Assembly: GCF_000423305.1 (NCBI RefSeq)
Contig: NZ_KE383999.1
Location: 62,001 to 126,000, forward strand
Direction of reading: 5' to 3'
From: Legionella moravica DSM 19234
GTDB taxonomy: Bacteria; Pseudomonadota; Gammaproteobacteria; Legionellales; Legionellaceae
Length of the DNA stretch: 64,000 bases
Positions 29,042-38,198 of the stretch are shown here, piece by piece (within the stretch, counting starts at the first letter, position 1; each line of letters starts with the position of its first letter). A program made the position numbers and the translations under genes. The notes below the pieces were generated by a model. That model searched no databases. It saw only the letters and a list, made by a program, of their open reading frames with translations, and was not told the DNA's origin.

Positions 29042-30562
29042 GTGGAAATATTACAGCAATTAAATATCAAAGAAGTCAATCCAGGTGCCTTTAGTGGCCA
29101 GGGTTGGCAGAGTAAACTTCATCATCATACTTTATCTTCATTTTGTCCCGCAAACGGAGAAAAACTCGCTGAAGTTGCCACATGCACTATGGATGATTAT
29201 GAGCAGGTTATGCATCGTGCGGAACAAGCGGCTGAGACCTGGAAAAAAGTCCCTGCGCCCAAACGAGGTGAAATCATTCGACAAATTGGTCAAGCCTTGA
29301 GAGAGCATAAAGACAGTTTAGGCAGTCTGGTTTCACTTGAAATGGGTAAGTCAAAACAGGAAGGTGATGGCGAAGTACAGGAAATGATTGATATCGCAGA
29401 CTTTGCAGTGGGGCAATCCAGAATGTTGTATGGTAATTCCATGCATTCAGAGCGTCCAAACCATAGAATGTATGAGCAGTGGCATCCATATGGAATTATT
29501 GGAGTAATCTCTGCATTTAACTTCCCGGTTGCTGTTTGGTCCTGGAATGCGTTTTTAGCTGCCATTTGCGGTAATGTTACTGTTTGGAAACCTTCGGCTA
29601 AGACACCACTCTGTGCTGTGGCTGTACAACACATATGCAATAACGTTTTGAGGAGCAATAACTGTCCTGAAATCTTCAGTCTGATTATTCCTGAATCGCA
29701 TGATGTAGTTGAAGCGATGGTGGATGATGCACGAATCCCATTAATTTCCTTTACTGGATCTACTGCTGTAGGGAAAAAGGTTTCAGCTAAAGTTGCGGCA
29801 CGCCTGGGGAAAACAATTTTAGAACTAGGGGGAAATAACGCGATTATTCTCGATGAATCAGCGGATCTACATTTGGCTATTCCCGCGATCGTGTTTGGTG
29901 CAGTGGGAACTGCAGGTCAGCGCTGTACTTCTACGCGACGTTTGTTTGTTCATGAATCTCAGTATCAGAATGTTATCAAGAGATTACAGCACGCATACGA
30001 GCAGATTACTATTGGTGATCCATTGGACAGTCGTAATTTAATGGGACCTTTAATTGATCAGGGTGCTGTAGAGCAATTCAAGAATGCAATTTCCAGAATC
30101 AAGGAAGCAGGCGGTCAGATTGTTTTTGGTGGTGATGTTATAAACCATGCCGGTTCATTTGTTCAGCCTACTCTGGTTTGTGATGTTAAAAATCATTGGG
30201 ATATTGTGCAGGAAGAAACTTTTGCGCCTATTCTTTATGTAATGTCTTATCGCTCTTTAGATGAGGCAATAGCTCTGCAGAATGGTGTTCCTCAGGGACT
30301 GTCTTCTGCGTTATTCACCCAGAATCTAAAAAATGCCGAACGGTTCTTAAGTGCTTGCGGCAGTGATTGTGGAATTGCCAATATCAATATTGGTACTTCA
30401 GGAGCTGAAATCGGCGGGGCTTTTGGTGGTGAAAAAGAAACTGGTGGGGGTAGAGAATCAGGTTCCGATTCATGGAAAGCGTACATGCGACGTCAAACCA
30501 ATACCATTAATTGGGGGGATGAACTGCCCTTGGCTCAAGGAATTCGATTTAATTTGTCTTAA
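29042..30562 (+). CDS. amaB: Antiquitin-type (ALDH7) aldehyde dehydrogenase, probable aminoadipate-semialdehyde dehydrogenase
   Basis: 506 residues from GTG at 29042, with AGGAG spaced 6 bases upstream. Family features: [21 protein letters not shown], the catalytic Glu in [10 protein letters not shown], Cys295 in [12 protein letters not shown] and the ALDH7-type end [25 protein letters not shown]7 enzymes act on delta-1-piperideine-6-carboxylate/alpha-aminoadipic semialdehyde. The gene symbol is by analogy to the Pseudomonas enzyme; the family assignment is firmer than the substrate. Coupled to the saccharopine-dehydrogenase-like gene just upstream. Confidence 0.88.
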   Translation: MEILQQLNIKEVNPGAFSGQGWQSKLHHHTLSSFCPANGEKLAEVATCTMDDYEQVMHRAEQAAETWKKVPAPKRGEIIRQIGQALREHKDSLGSLVSLEMGKSKQEGDGEVQEMIDIADFAVGQSRMLYGNSMHSERPNHRMYEQWHPYGIIGVISAFNFPVAVWSWNAFLAAICGNVTVWKPSAKTPLCAVAVQHICNNVLRSNNCPEIFSLIIPESHDVVEAMVDDARIPLISFTGSTAVGKKVSAKVAARLGKTILELGGNNAIILDESADLHLAIPAIVFGAVGTAGQRCTSTRRLFVHESQYQNVIKRLQHAYEQITIGDPLDSRNLMGPLIDQGAVEQFKNAISRIKEAGGQIVFGGDVINHAGSFVQPTLVCDVKNHWDIVQEETFAPILYVMSYRSLDEAIALQNGVPQGLSSALFTQNLKNAERFLSACGSDCGIANINIGTSGAEIGGAFGGEKETGGGRESGSDSWKAYMRRQTNTINWGDELPLAQGIRFNLS

Positions 30563-30961
30563 GTCGTAAATTCGAAGAGTAGAGCTGAATTATATCTCAG
30601 CCGAAATCCCGAGGCTTGCCGGCGGGATCCTGGATTTGGGGTGGTGATTGTGGATTCCGCGGTCAAGCCGCGGAAATTCGAACGGTTTAGCTGATTTCCC
30701 ACTTTGCCTAAATCCCGTGGACAAGCCCTGACTCTTGGTCACAAATATGAAGTCTTGGGGAAATGTCAGATTTGCGTGCGGGTTTTCGCTCAAGATGCAC
30801 CAAATATCGCATTTCAGTGAGTTGTGCACAAGAGACAGGGACAAGCCGCAATATCTAAGCGTTTGCGAGTGATTGAACAAGTTAATTGTCAACAGCCCCT
30901 GGTTTAGCTAAAAAAATCGGGGATTTTTATTAATTTTATGACCAATCAAGAGGAAACAATA
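30563..30961. other. Repeat-rich intergenic region
   Basis: No gene. The first part is more GC-rich than its surroundings and has hairpin-forming sequence, including the perfect palindromic arms TTCCGCGG and CCGCGGAA about 30657-30677. At 30885-30900 it holds ATTGTCAACAGCCCCT, which read on the minus strand is the terminal repeat of family B. No matching left end was found, so the element looks degraded or composite. The last 60 bases (AT-rich) precede fadN. Confidence 0.6.
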
Positions 30962-33328
30962 ATGCAGGAACCATTTTTCATCAAGAAAGTCGCGGTTCTG
31001 GGTGCAGGTGTTATGGGTGCTCAAATAGCTGCGCACTGTGTTAATGCAGGAATAGAAACTTTGTTATTTGATTTGCCAGCAAAGGAGGGGCCAGTTAATG
31101 GTTTAATCGACAAGGCAATCGCTAATTTGACTAAGTTGAAACCTGCGCCTCTTGCGTCAGCGCAAACAGCCGCATACTTGAAGGCTCGAAATTATACGGA
31201 TAACCTGGCCGATTTGTCTTCATGCGATTTAATTATTGAAGCTATCGCTGAGCGATTGGATTGGAAAGAAGAATTATATAAAAAAATCTCACCTTACCTT
31301 TCAGAGAAGACTATCCTGGTAAGCAATACCTCCGGTTTGAGTATTAATTCTTTATCTGATGTATTGCCACATCAGCATCGACATCATTTTTGTGGTGTTC
31401 ACTTTTTTAATCCACCTCGATACATGCATCTTGCCGAGCTTATTCCAGCAACTACCACATCACCAAGATTATTGGACAATCTGGAAACCTGGTTAACCAG
31501 TCATTTAGGCAAAGGAGTGATTAGGGCAAAAGATACTCCCAATTTTATCGCTAACCGCATTGGAGTCTTTTCACTGTTAGCGACCTTGCATCACACTATG
31601 GCGATGGATATGGGATTAGATGAAGTGGATGTACTAACAGGTCCTCTGCTGGGCAGACCTAAATCTGCAACCTTCCGGACAATGGACGTTGTTGGTTTGG
31701 ACACCATGCAACACGTTATTCATACCATGCATCATCAGCTTAGAGATGATCCCTGGCATAGCAGCTTTCAATTACCCGAGTGGTTGCTGGGCTTGATAAA
31801 AGAAGGACATCTCGGGCAAAAGTCAGGCCAGGGGATTTATAGAAAAAATGGCAAAATCATTGAAGTTTATGACATTAAATCAGGCACATATGTTCCTTCC
31901 AAATCAGAAGTGAGTGATGAACTGAAAGCGATAATGAAGATTAATGACCCCGTCGAACGAATGCACAATCTGGTCTCTTCATCTGATAAACAAGCTCAGT
32001 TTTTAGCGGCGTGCTTTAAGGATTTATTTCACTACTGCGCATATCACCTGGAATCAATTGCTGATAATGTCAGAGACGTTGATTTAGCCATTCGTTGGGG
32101 TTTTGGCTGGATGCAAGGACCTTTCGAAACCTGGCAATTAGCTGATTTACGTAAGATGACCGGGTATATCAATCAATCCATTAAATCAAATGCATCGTTA
32201 AATAATGTAGCATTACCTGGTTGGCTGGATGAACTTCATTTGTTTTACACAGAGGAAGGAGCTTATTCACCGCAACAGAATCAGTATCAACCTCGAAGCT
32301 CCTTACCCGTTTATCAGCGTCAATTTTTCCATGATCGCGTATTAAAAGAATCTCAGCATCCAGTCGATGTTATTTACGAAAATGAAGGCGTGTGTTTGTG
32401 GCATCTGAAAGATGATGTAGCGGTAGTTAATTTTAAAAGTAAGGCAAATACCGTAGGCCAATCCGTGCTGGATGGTCTGGAGGAGGCACTTGAAATTGCC
32501 GAGAGACAATTTCAGGGACTCATTATCCATCAGAGCGATGCTTCCAATTTTAGTTCAGGAGCTGATTTACGTGGTGTTTCGATGTTAATTCAGGAAGGCA
32601 GATTTCAAGCCCTGGATAATATGATTGCTCAATTTCAGCGTGTAGCGATGCGCTTAAAGTATAGTTCAATACCTACTATTGCGGCATTGAGGGGAAGAGC
32701 TTTAGGTGGTGGCTGTGAATTGATGATGCACTGCGATGCAGTAGTCGCCTCATTTGAATCATACCCTGGGCTGGTTGAGGCGGGCGTTGGAGTAATCCCT
32801 GCTGGTGGGGGATGCAAGGAAATGGCATTGCGCGCAGCCAATCATGCCCAGCAAGCCGATTTGTTAACTTTTATTCAACCCTATTATCAACAGATTGCAA
32901 CTGCTCAGGTCGCTGGAAGTGCAGTGGAGGCCATGCAGATGGGGTATTTGCGTCATTCAGATTCTATTGTGATGCATGCAGATGAAGTTTTATTTGCAGC
33001 ATTGGCTCAAGTCAAAGCCATGCAGGCAGCAAGTTATTTACCTCCGCTCAGTAAACACTTTAAAGTGGCTGGTATTGAAGGTCACGCTCGGTTGCAGGCG
33101 GGATTAATCAACTGGTTAGAAGGTGGTTTCATCTCCAAACATGACTATTTTCTTGCAAATGAGCTAGCTAAAGTGATTTGTGGTGGTGATGTAAATCAAG
33201 GCACACTGGTCAATGAAGAGTGGATTTTGACTTTGGAACGGAAGTCTTTTATCACTCTGGCTGAGACTCCATTAACTCAGGCAAGGATCAGTCATTTGTT
33301 AGAGACTGGTAAACCACTGCGCAATTAA
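30962..33328 (+). CDS. fadN: Bifunctional 3-hydroxyacyl-CoA dehydrogenase / enoyl-CoA hydratase, FadN type
   Basis: 788 residues from the ATG at 30962, which has GAGGAA six bases upstream; an ATG at 30938 lacks a ribosome site. The NAD domain is N-terminal (VAVLGAGVMGAQIAAHCVNAG, then HFFNPPRYMHLAELIP and DTPNFIANRIG), and the crotonase domain is C-terminal (from about residue 480: SSGADLRG, LGGGCELMMHCD, GLVEAGVGVIPAGGGCKEM). This is the order of B. subtilis FadN (789 residues), the reverse of E. coli FadB. It carries out the hydration and dehydrogenation steps of beta-oxidation. The thiolase follows 15 bases on. Confidence 0.9.
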   Translation: MQEPFFIKKVAVLGAGVMGAQIAAHCVNAGIETLLFDLPAKEGPVNGLIDKAIANLTKLKPAPLASAQTAAYLKARNYTDNLADLSSCDLIIEAIAERLDWKEELYKKISPYLSEKTILVSNTSGLSINSLSDVLPHQHRHHFCGVHFFNPPRYMHLAELIPATTTSPRLLDNLETWLTSHLGKGVIRAKDTPNFIANRIGVFSLLATLHHTMAMDMGLDEVDVLTGPLLGRPKSATFRTMDVVGLDTMQHVIHTMHHQLRDDPWHSSFQLPEWLLGLIKEGHLGQKSGQGIYRKNGKIIEVYDIKSGTYVPSKSEVSDELKAIMKINDPVERMHNLVSSSDKQAQFLAACFKDLFHYCAYHLESIADNVRDVDLAIRWGFGWMQGPFETWQLADLRKMTGYINQSIKSNASLNNVALPGWLDELHLFYTEEGAYSPQQNQYQPRSSLPVYQRQFFHDRVLKESQHPVDVIYENEGVCLWHLKDDVAVVNFKSKANTVGQSVLDGLEEALEIAERQFQGLIIHQSDASNFSSGADLRGVSMLIQEGRFQALDNMIAQFQRVAMRLKYSSIPTIAALRGRALGGGCELMMHCDAVVASFESYPGLVEAGVGVIPAGGGCKEMALRAANHAQQADLLTFIQPYYQQIATAQVAGSAVEAMQMGYLRHSDSIVMHADEVLFAALAQVKAMQAASYLPPLSKHFKVAGIEGHARLQAGLINWLEGGFISKHDYFLANELAKVICGGDVNQGTLVNEEWILTLERKSFITLAETPLTQARISHLLETGKPLRN

Positions 33329-33343
33329 GAAGGAGATTTAATA

Positions 33344-34528
33344 ATGACCAATGTTTATATAGTAGATGTATTGCGCACTCCGGTTGGCAAAGCGCCAAGA
33401 GGCGTTTTTCGTCACACTTTACCCGATGATTTATTAGCTCACACGATCAGGTGTTTAACCCATAAACATCAATCTGTAGATTGGCAGGAAATAGGGGATG
33501 TGATAATAGGATGTGCCATGCCGGAAGCAGAGCAGGGTATGAATGTCGCTCGTATCGCTTCTTTATTGGCTGATCTGCCTCAATCGACACCCGCGATGAC
33601 GATTAATCGTTTTTGCTCTTCAGGGGTGCAGAGTATTGCCACTGCTGCAGCATCCATTAATAACGGAGAGATGCATTTAGCTTTTGCTGGTGGTGTTGAA
33701 AGTATGTCTATGGTTCCTTTAGGTGGCAATAAATATACAGCAAATCCTGTGATTTTTAAGGATGAGGACATCGCTATCGCATACGGAATGGGTATTACGG
33801 CTGAGAATGTTGCAAAACGTTGGGAAATATCACGTGAACAACAAGATGTGTTTGCTGCTGAGAGCCATAAAAAAGCAGTAGCAGCTCAGCAACGAGGTGA
33901 TTTTGAATCTGAAATTAGTCCTATTGAAATCACCGTGAGACATGCGGATCTCGATACGTCATCTGTGAGCGTCAAGAAAAAAATGGTGAGTATGGATGAG
34001 GGGCCAAGAGCGGATACTTCCTATGAGGTTATTTCCAAACTAAGACCTGTATTTGCCGCGCGAGGAACTGTAACCGCGGGAAACAGCTCTCAGACTAGCG
34101 ATGGTGCTGGAATTGCATTGCTTGCAAGTGAAGAGGCATTGAAAAAATACAATCTGAAGCCCATGGGACGACTACTGAGTTTTGCAGTTGCCGGTGTGCC
34201 TCCTGAAATTATGGGAATAGGACCAATTAAAGCAATTCCTGTTGCATTAAAACGTGCTGGAATTACTCTGGAGCAACTGGATTGGATTGAGCTCAATGAA
34301 GCTTTTGCTGCTCAGGCCTTAGCCGTGATCAAGGAACTTGATCTACCTGCAGATAAGGTAAATCCACTTGGAGGTGCTATTGCTTTGGGACATCCACTGG
34401 GTGCTACAGGAGCAGTCAGAACTGCTACATTACTACATGGTTTAAGAAGAACCAAAGGTCGTTATGGAATGGTTACTATGTGTATAGGTACAGGAATGGG
34501 TGCTGCCGCGATATTTGAAGCTTTATAA
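33344..34528 (+). CDS. fadA: Acetyl-CoA acyltransferase (beta-ketothiolase)
   Basis: 394 residues; GGAG precedes the ATG. Thiolase residues: Cys91 in NRFCSSGVQS, His350 in GHPLGATGA and a Cys near residue 380 in MCIGTGMGAA. It cleaves 3-ketoacyl-CoA to acetyl-CoA and a shortened acyl-CoA. Paired with the FadN-type enzyme, as in the B. subtilis fadN-fadA operon; no acyl-CoA dehydrogenase gene follows here. Confidence 0.93.
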   Translation: MTNVYIVDVLRTPVGKAPRGVFRHTLPDDLLAHTIRCLTHKHQSVDWQEIGDVIIGCAMPEAEQGMNVARIASLLADLPQSTPAMTINRFCSSGVQSIATAAASINNGEMHLAFAGGVESMSMVPLGGNKYTANPVIFKDEDIAIAYGMGITAENVAKRWEISREQQDVFAAESHKKAVAAQQRGDFESEISPIEITVRHADLDTSSVSVKKKMVSMDEGPRADTSYEVISKLRPVFAARGTVTAGNSSQTSDGAGIALLASEEALKKYNLKPMGRLLSFAVAGVPPEIMGIGPIKAIPVALKRAGITLEQLDWIELNEAFAAQALAVIKELDLPADKVNPLGGAIALGHPLGATGAVRTATLLHGLRRTKGRYGMVTMCIGTGMGAAAIFEAL

Positions 34529-34574
34529 ATATCAGGCTTGTGCATTACTGTCACTCTTCTATAAATACATAAAC

Positions 34575-34638
34575 TTCGTCATTCTGAACTTTGTTCTGTC
34601 TGGATTGCGAGATCCTTATCAAGGCTCAGAGTGACGAA
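34575..34638. repeat. REP-like palindromic repeat
   Basis: TTCGTCATTCTGA (34575-34587) faces TCAGAGTGACGAA (34626-34638), an inverted pair with one mismatch, enclosing TGGATTGCGAGATCC. The text resembles the palindromic dispersed repeats common between genes in gamma-proteobacteria. No other copy was found in the window. Confidence 0.5.
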
Positions 34639-34745
34639 ACCAGGAACCATCATCCCGAATAACACCAGGGATATCCTCAACAAGGTACAAGAAATGTATG
34701 ATTTCAAGACATTCAGAATGCACGGGTTCCTTGTTTTTTTAACTT

Positions 34746-34898
34746 TAGGCTCTGTGAGCAAAATTTATTTATTGCAAAAAATACGGTATTTTCTGCCTTA
34801 GCGAATCAGCTCGAATCTTCGTTCAAATGCTGTACGGCTTCACATTGTTCGCAACGACGACTTATTTCAACGAGTTAAAAAATTCTTCACGGAACCAG
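34746..34898. repeat. MITE-like palindromic repeat, family A, diverged copy 2
   Basis: Left end TAGGCTCTGTGAGCAAAATT and right end AATTCTTCACGGAACC match the two ends of copy 1 at 13548-13711 with a few changes. Internal blocks are shared too: TTAGCGAA, CTCGAATCTTCG against ATCGAATCTTCG, GTTCGCAA and GACGACTTATTT. The outer TA at the right is lost, and the internal hairpin is degraded, so this copy looks older. Confidence 0.7.
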
Positions 34899-34995
34899 GA
34901 GTTCTCTGTAATTAACCCTCTAATTTTGTTCAATTACTTGCTTTGTTGGCTCCATATTCTAATCTTTATATTAAGGGAGTTGAATTGGAGAACTC

Positions 34996-36126
34996 ATGCG
35001 AGGGTTTATTCTAGGAATAATGCTGTTGGCAATAAATACAGCATTTGCAGATGAACTTATTGGATTTGCTGCTTATGAAAATGGTGATTATACAACGGCA
35101 TATCCTCATTTAATGCAGGCAGCCAAAGAAGGGAATGAGGAAGCCATGTATCTGTTAGGACGTATGTATCAGTATGGATATGGCGTTCCCGAAAGCTATG
35201 ATGAAGCACGAAACTGGTACTTAAAATCTGCTGAAAAAAATAATGCGTTATCACAGTTAAGCCTGGGTTTTTTATATGATACAGGAAAAGGAGTAACACA
35301 GAATTTTACTGAAGCATTTAAATGGTATATGAAAGCTGCGGAACAGGGCAATCCAATCGCGCAAAGAAATATTGGCTTAATGTACGCTACGGGCGATGGG
35401 GTTCAAGCTAGTGAAGAAAATGCATTTACCTGGTTCAGAAAAGCTGCAGATCAAGGATATAGCAAGGCACAGGTTAATCTGGGATATCAATACATGACGG
35501 GTAAAGGTACCCCTAAAGATGTAAACAAAGCTCTGGAATGGTATCAAAAAGCTGCGGAACAGGGAGATGAGAAAGGGGAGTACAGTCTGGGTCTTTTGTA
35601 TACTGGCCAGCAAGGTGGTGTCTCTGCAGATGACGCAGCTGCATTTTATTGGTTTTCACAAGCGGCAAACCATGGGCATGTCAATGCACAAACTTATTTG
35701 GCATATTATTATTTGAAAGGTTATGGTGTTGACGCCAATCCTCAAAAGGCAGCGTATTGGTATCAGGCTGCAGCTGAAAAAGGACAACCAGAAGCACAGG
35801 CACAAATTGGTCAGTTGTTACTCACCGGAACTGGAGTTGATAAAGATTATCAACAGGCCGCCTACTGGTTTGGAAAATCAGCCTCTCAAGGTAATCCCGT
35901 CGGACAAGCAAAATTAGGCTATATGTATATGGCTGGATTAGGCGTCGAGAAAAATTTAATAAAAGCCTATGCATGGCTTAAGATTGCTTCAGACAATAAA
36001 AATGAAGACGCGCTTAAACAGCTTAAGGCACTTGAAGGGAAACTCACTGAGAAAGACAAAATCGAGGGCGATAAATACATCAAGGAACTTGGTCCTTTAG
36101 AAGCTCAAGTGAATTACGATGATTAG
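34996..36126 (+). CDS. Secreted Sel1-repeat protein (EnhC/LpnE-type)
   Basis: 376 residues; GGAG precedes the ATG. A signal peptide ends near residue 18 (AINTAFA). About eight Sel1-like repeats of 36 residues fill residues 50-340, each of the form A-x-LG-x-x-Y-x-x-G-x-GV then A-x-x-WY-x-x-AA-x-x-G. Such alpha/alpha solenoids bind protein partners; in L. pneumophila EnhC, LpnE and LidL of this class affect host entry and trafficking, and EnhC inhibits a lytic transglycosylase in the periplasm. This gene's partner is unknown. The TAG stop lies in a family-B repeat end. Confidence 0.9.
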   Translation: MRGFILGIMLLAINTAFADELIGFAAYENGDYTTAYPHLMQAAKEGNEEAMYLLGRMYQYGYGVPESYDEARNWYLKSAEKNNALSQLSLGFLYDTGKGVTQNFTEAFKWYMKAAEQGNPIAQRNIGLMYATGDGVQASEENAFTWFRKAADQGYSKAQVNLGYQYMTGKGTPKDVNKALEWYQKAAEQGDEKGEYSLGLLYTGQQGGVSADDAAAFYWFSQAANHGHVNAQTYLAYYYLKGYGVDANPQKAAYWYQAAAEKGQPEAQAQIGQLLLTGTGVDKDYQQAAYWFGKSASQGNPVGQAKLGYMYMAGLGVEKNLIKAYAWLKIASDNKNEDALKQLKALEGKLTEKDKIEGDKYIKELGPLEAQVNYDD

Positions 36127-36135
36127 GGGCTGTTG
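36123..36135. repeat. Solo end of repeat family B at the Sel1 gene stop
   Basis: TTAGGGGCTGTTG is identical to the first 13 bases of the family-B element at 62991. No opposite end is visible in the 140 bases to lspK. The TAG inside it is the stop codon of the Sel1 gene. Confidence 0.5.
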
Positions 36136-36269
36136 GCCAGTGCTTTCTTAGCCTACGTTATATGCTTTTTGCGTAGAGTTGCATATGTACTGTTTGCTTG
36201 CCACTGTCTTTAATTAAAAATCAAGACTGTTGCTGCTCTTAAACAGTGAGGATCGTTGAGACATATAGA

Positions 36270-37211
36270 TTAAAAATAATTAAAGCTTTGTCTTAGAATG
36301 CTTGCAGATACAGTACCTTTTTTGTCTTTATCACGTTGAATTAAAGTATAAACAATCAATTTAAAATCATCACTTTTCGCAAAAGCAACGCTGAGAAAAT
36401 ATTTGCTTTCTATAGTTATTTGATTCTTGGGCAGATCAATTTTTTTAATTAATTCATCAATTTCTTTAACATCTTTAATTCCCGCTTCACCCCTGGCCAT
36501 GATTACTTCATTCGTTTGAGCTTCACTAAGCCCATTACCCAGAGACATCAATATGCTTTTGGGCGCGGTGTTAATATTAATGGGGGTCGTTTCTGGTAAT
36601 GCGGTAATATAGGGCTCCAAAGCTAAATAGAGAGAAGCTGATACATCCTTAATCAGACGAAACTCTGAACGACTTTTCATCAGTTGATGGCCTGGATTGT
36701 AGGGTGGATTTTGCGCGTGGTAGTAGGAAGTAAAAATGTCTTTACCACGAGACAGATCATAATTCAGCAGCCAATTCTTTAATGCCTTAGTCAAATTGAT
36801 TTTATCCATCTGATTTGCTTTGGAATCAACAGTACCAATGAGATTAATGAACGGTAAAGTAAACTTTTTTTCTATTAGATTATTCAAATTAAATCGAGCC
36901 TGTAAGTCATAAAGTCCACCTGATAAAGTGACTTGATGATATAGAGAAGCTCTGTTTTTAGGGAACTCATCCACCATCCCTTGTTCATTGGCTTTGTTAA
37001 ATGTATTTTTTTTATTATTTAGTTCGCTTAGTGACCAGAATGTCACTGCTTGAGAAGCAAGATAGAGCTTATCATGGATGATCATTAGATGAGTTCTGTA
37101 TATATCCAGTTGTAATCGCGTACTCATTGCTGTAGCAACAATTGCAACCAGTGTCATAATAAATAAAGCCGTAAGAAGGGCGCCTCCTCGGGCAGTATTA
37201 CTTGGGTGCAT
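36270..37211 (-). CDS. lspK: Type II secretion minor pseudopilin LspK (GspK)
   Basis: 313 residues. The N-terminus (GGALLTALFIMTLVAIVATAMSTRLQ) is the pseudopilin membrane helix, lacking the usual Glu5 as GspK does. The large globular part has the expected helix-hairpin-helix-like region (ININTAPKSILMSLGNGLSEAQ). GspK caps the pseudopilus with GspI and GspJ. It overlaps lspJ by 14 bases and ends the lspFGHIJK series. Confidence 0.93.
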   Translation of the reverse strand: MHPSNTARGGALLTALFIMTLVAIVATAMSTRLQLDIYRTHLMIIHDKLYLASQAVTFWSLSELNNKKNTFNKANEQGMVDEFPKNRASLYHQVTLSGGLYDLQARFNLNNLIEKKFTLPFINLIGTVDSKANQMDKINLTKALKNWLLNYDLSRGKDIFTSYYHAQNPPYNPGHQLMKSRSEFRLIKDVSASLYLALEPYITALPETTPININTAPKSILMSLGNGLSEAQTNEVIMARGEAGIKDVKEIDELIKKIDLPKNQITIESKYFLSVAFAKSDDFKLIVYTLIQRDKDKKGTVSASILRQSFNYF

Positions 37212-37815
37212 AAAGAGCTCCAGGTATGATAAACAATAAGTTCAATTTACCCCAATCATTCAGTACTAAATTAATTTGGATCGCTTTGGGTAGCGGCTCT
37301 TTGCGTTGGTTTTGAGCAAGCGCTTGCTCGCGCCATTCGGACAAGACCTGTAGGTTTTGATTTAAGTAATTGAAATAACAATCGTTTAAATTGTTGACTA
37401 ATATTTTATCCAAATGCATGTTTCTGTTTACAGGATCAAGGCTGGACCAGGTTCGGCGGATGAGTTTATCGTCCTCACAAACCAGTGCAATGCGTTTGAG
37501 AGAGCTGCGTTTTTCACTACTTTGGGGATTAGCAACCCCATCGCGAGTCAATTCCAGATATCGTTCCTGGCCAACGAATCCAGGAAACAAACGCATTTCA
37601 TTTCCTCTTATAGGACGCTCGATGGTTTGTGTTGTATCTTGTTGAATGATGCTGATTGCTAGTTGAAGTGAATTCAAACGATCAGCCTGTTCATTGACTC
37701 GAGTTCGGGCATTAAAGGAGTAATACAGGACGGAGGATGTAATTGATGCTAAAATAGCAAATACGGTTAGAGCAATTAAAATTTCAATCAAGGTAAACCC
37801 TCTGTTTCTCTTCAT
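37198..37815 (-). CDS. lspJ: Type II secretion minor pseudopilin LspJ (GspJ)
   Basis: 205 residues. Prepilin leader MKRNRG followed by FTLIEILIALTVFAI, with cleavage after Gly and Glu5 kept. Middle and C-terminal parts agree with GspJ in size and in the phrase RRTWSSLDPVNRN. It is a tip component of the pseudopilus in the inner membrane/periplasm. It overlaps lspI by 4 bases. Confidence 0.93.
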   Translation of the reverse strand: MKRNRGFTLIEILIALTVFAILASITSSVLYYSFNARTRVNEQADRLNSLQLAISIIQQDTTQTIERPIRGNEMRLFPGFVGQERYLELTRDGVANPQSSEKRSSLKRIALVCEDDKLIRRTWSSLDPVNRNMHLDKILVNNLNDCYFNYLNQNLQVLSEWREQALAQNQRKEPLPKAIQINLVLNDWGKLNLLFIIPGALYAPK

Positions 37816-38198
37816 GGCAGATACCTGAATGCAACCAGTTCGTCTCTGAAAGGCCCTGTCTGTTTAGGACTTACTGAAATGGTGATTTGTTGTACTTTGT
37901 TAAATGGAGTAGTACTGATTTTTGCTCTCCAATACCACTGTTGGCCTAACATTGTTGTTGCCTGTGTTGATTCTTGACTTTGATTTGTCTGTAATAAATT
38001 TAATTGAATCATTGAAACACCCTGCATCGCAATCCAATGACTGATGGATTTTTCTTTAATTCGGTTGGTGTTTTCAATATTTTGAGCAGTTGCTTTTAAT
38101 AGAGCAGTTAAGGCAATAGCAATGATTGCGAGGGCGAGCAATACTTCAATTAGTGTAAATCCAGAAATACAACGTTCCAATTTAGGCTTAGATGTCAT
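37812..38198 (-). CDS. lspI: Type II secretion minor pseudopilin LspI (GspI)
   Basis: 128 residues, the GspI size. Prepilin peptidase site SG-FTLIEVLLALAIIAIALTAL, then the family's short C-terminal domain with QWYWRAKISTTP. GspI starts tip assembly with GspJ and GspK. It overlaps both neighbours by 4 bases. Confidence 0.93.
   Translation of the reverse strand: MTSKPKLERCISGFTLIEVLLALAIIAIALTALLKATAQNIENTNRIKEKSISHWIAMQGVSMIQLNLLQTNQSQESTQATTMLGQQWYWRAKISTTPFNKVQQITISVSPKQTGPFRDELVAFRYLP

Larger units (their letters stand above)
34529..34995. other. Repeat-rich intergenic region
   Basis: 467 bases without a convincing gene. It holds a palindromic repeat at 34575-34638, a stretch ending in a poly-T run after CACGGGTTCC near 34720-34740 that might stop fadA transcripts, and a diverged copy of repeat family A at 34746-34898. 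The last 95 bases should hold the promoter of the Sel1 gene, but none stands out. Confidence 0.6.
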
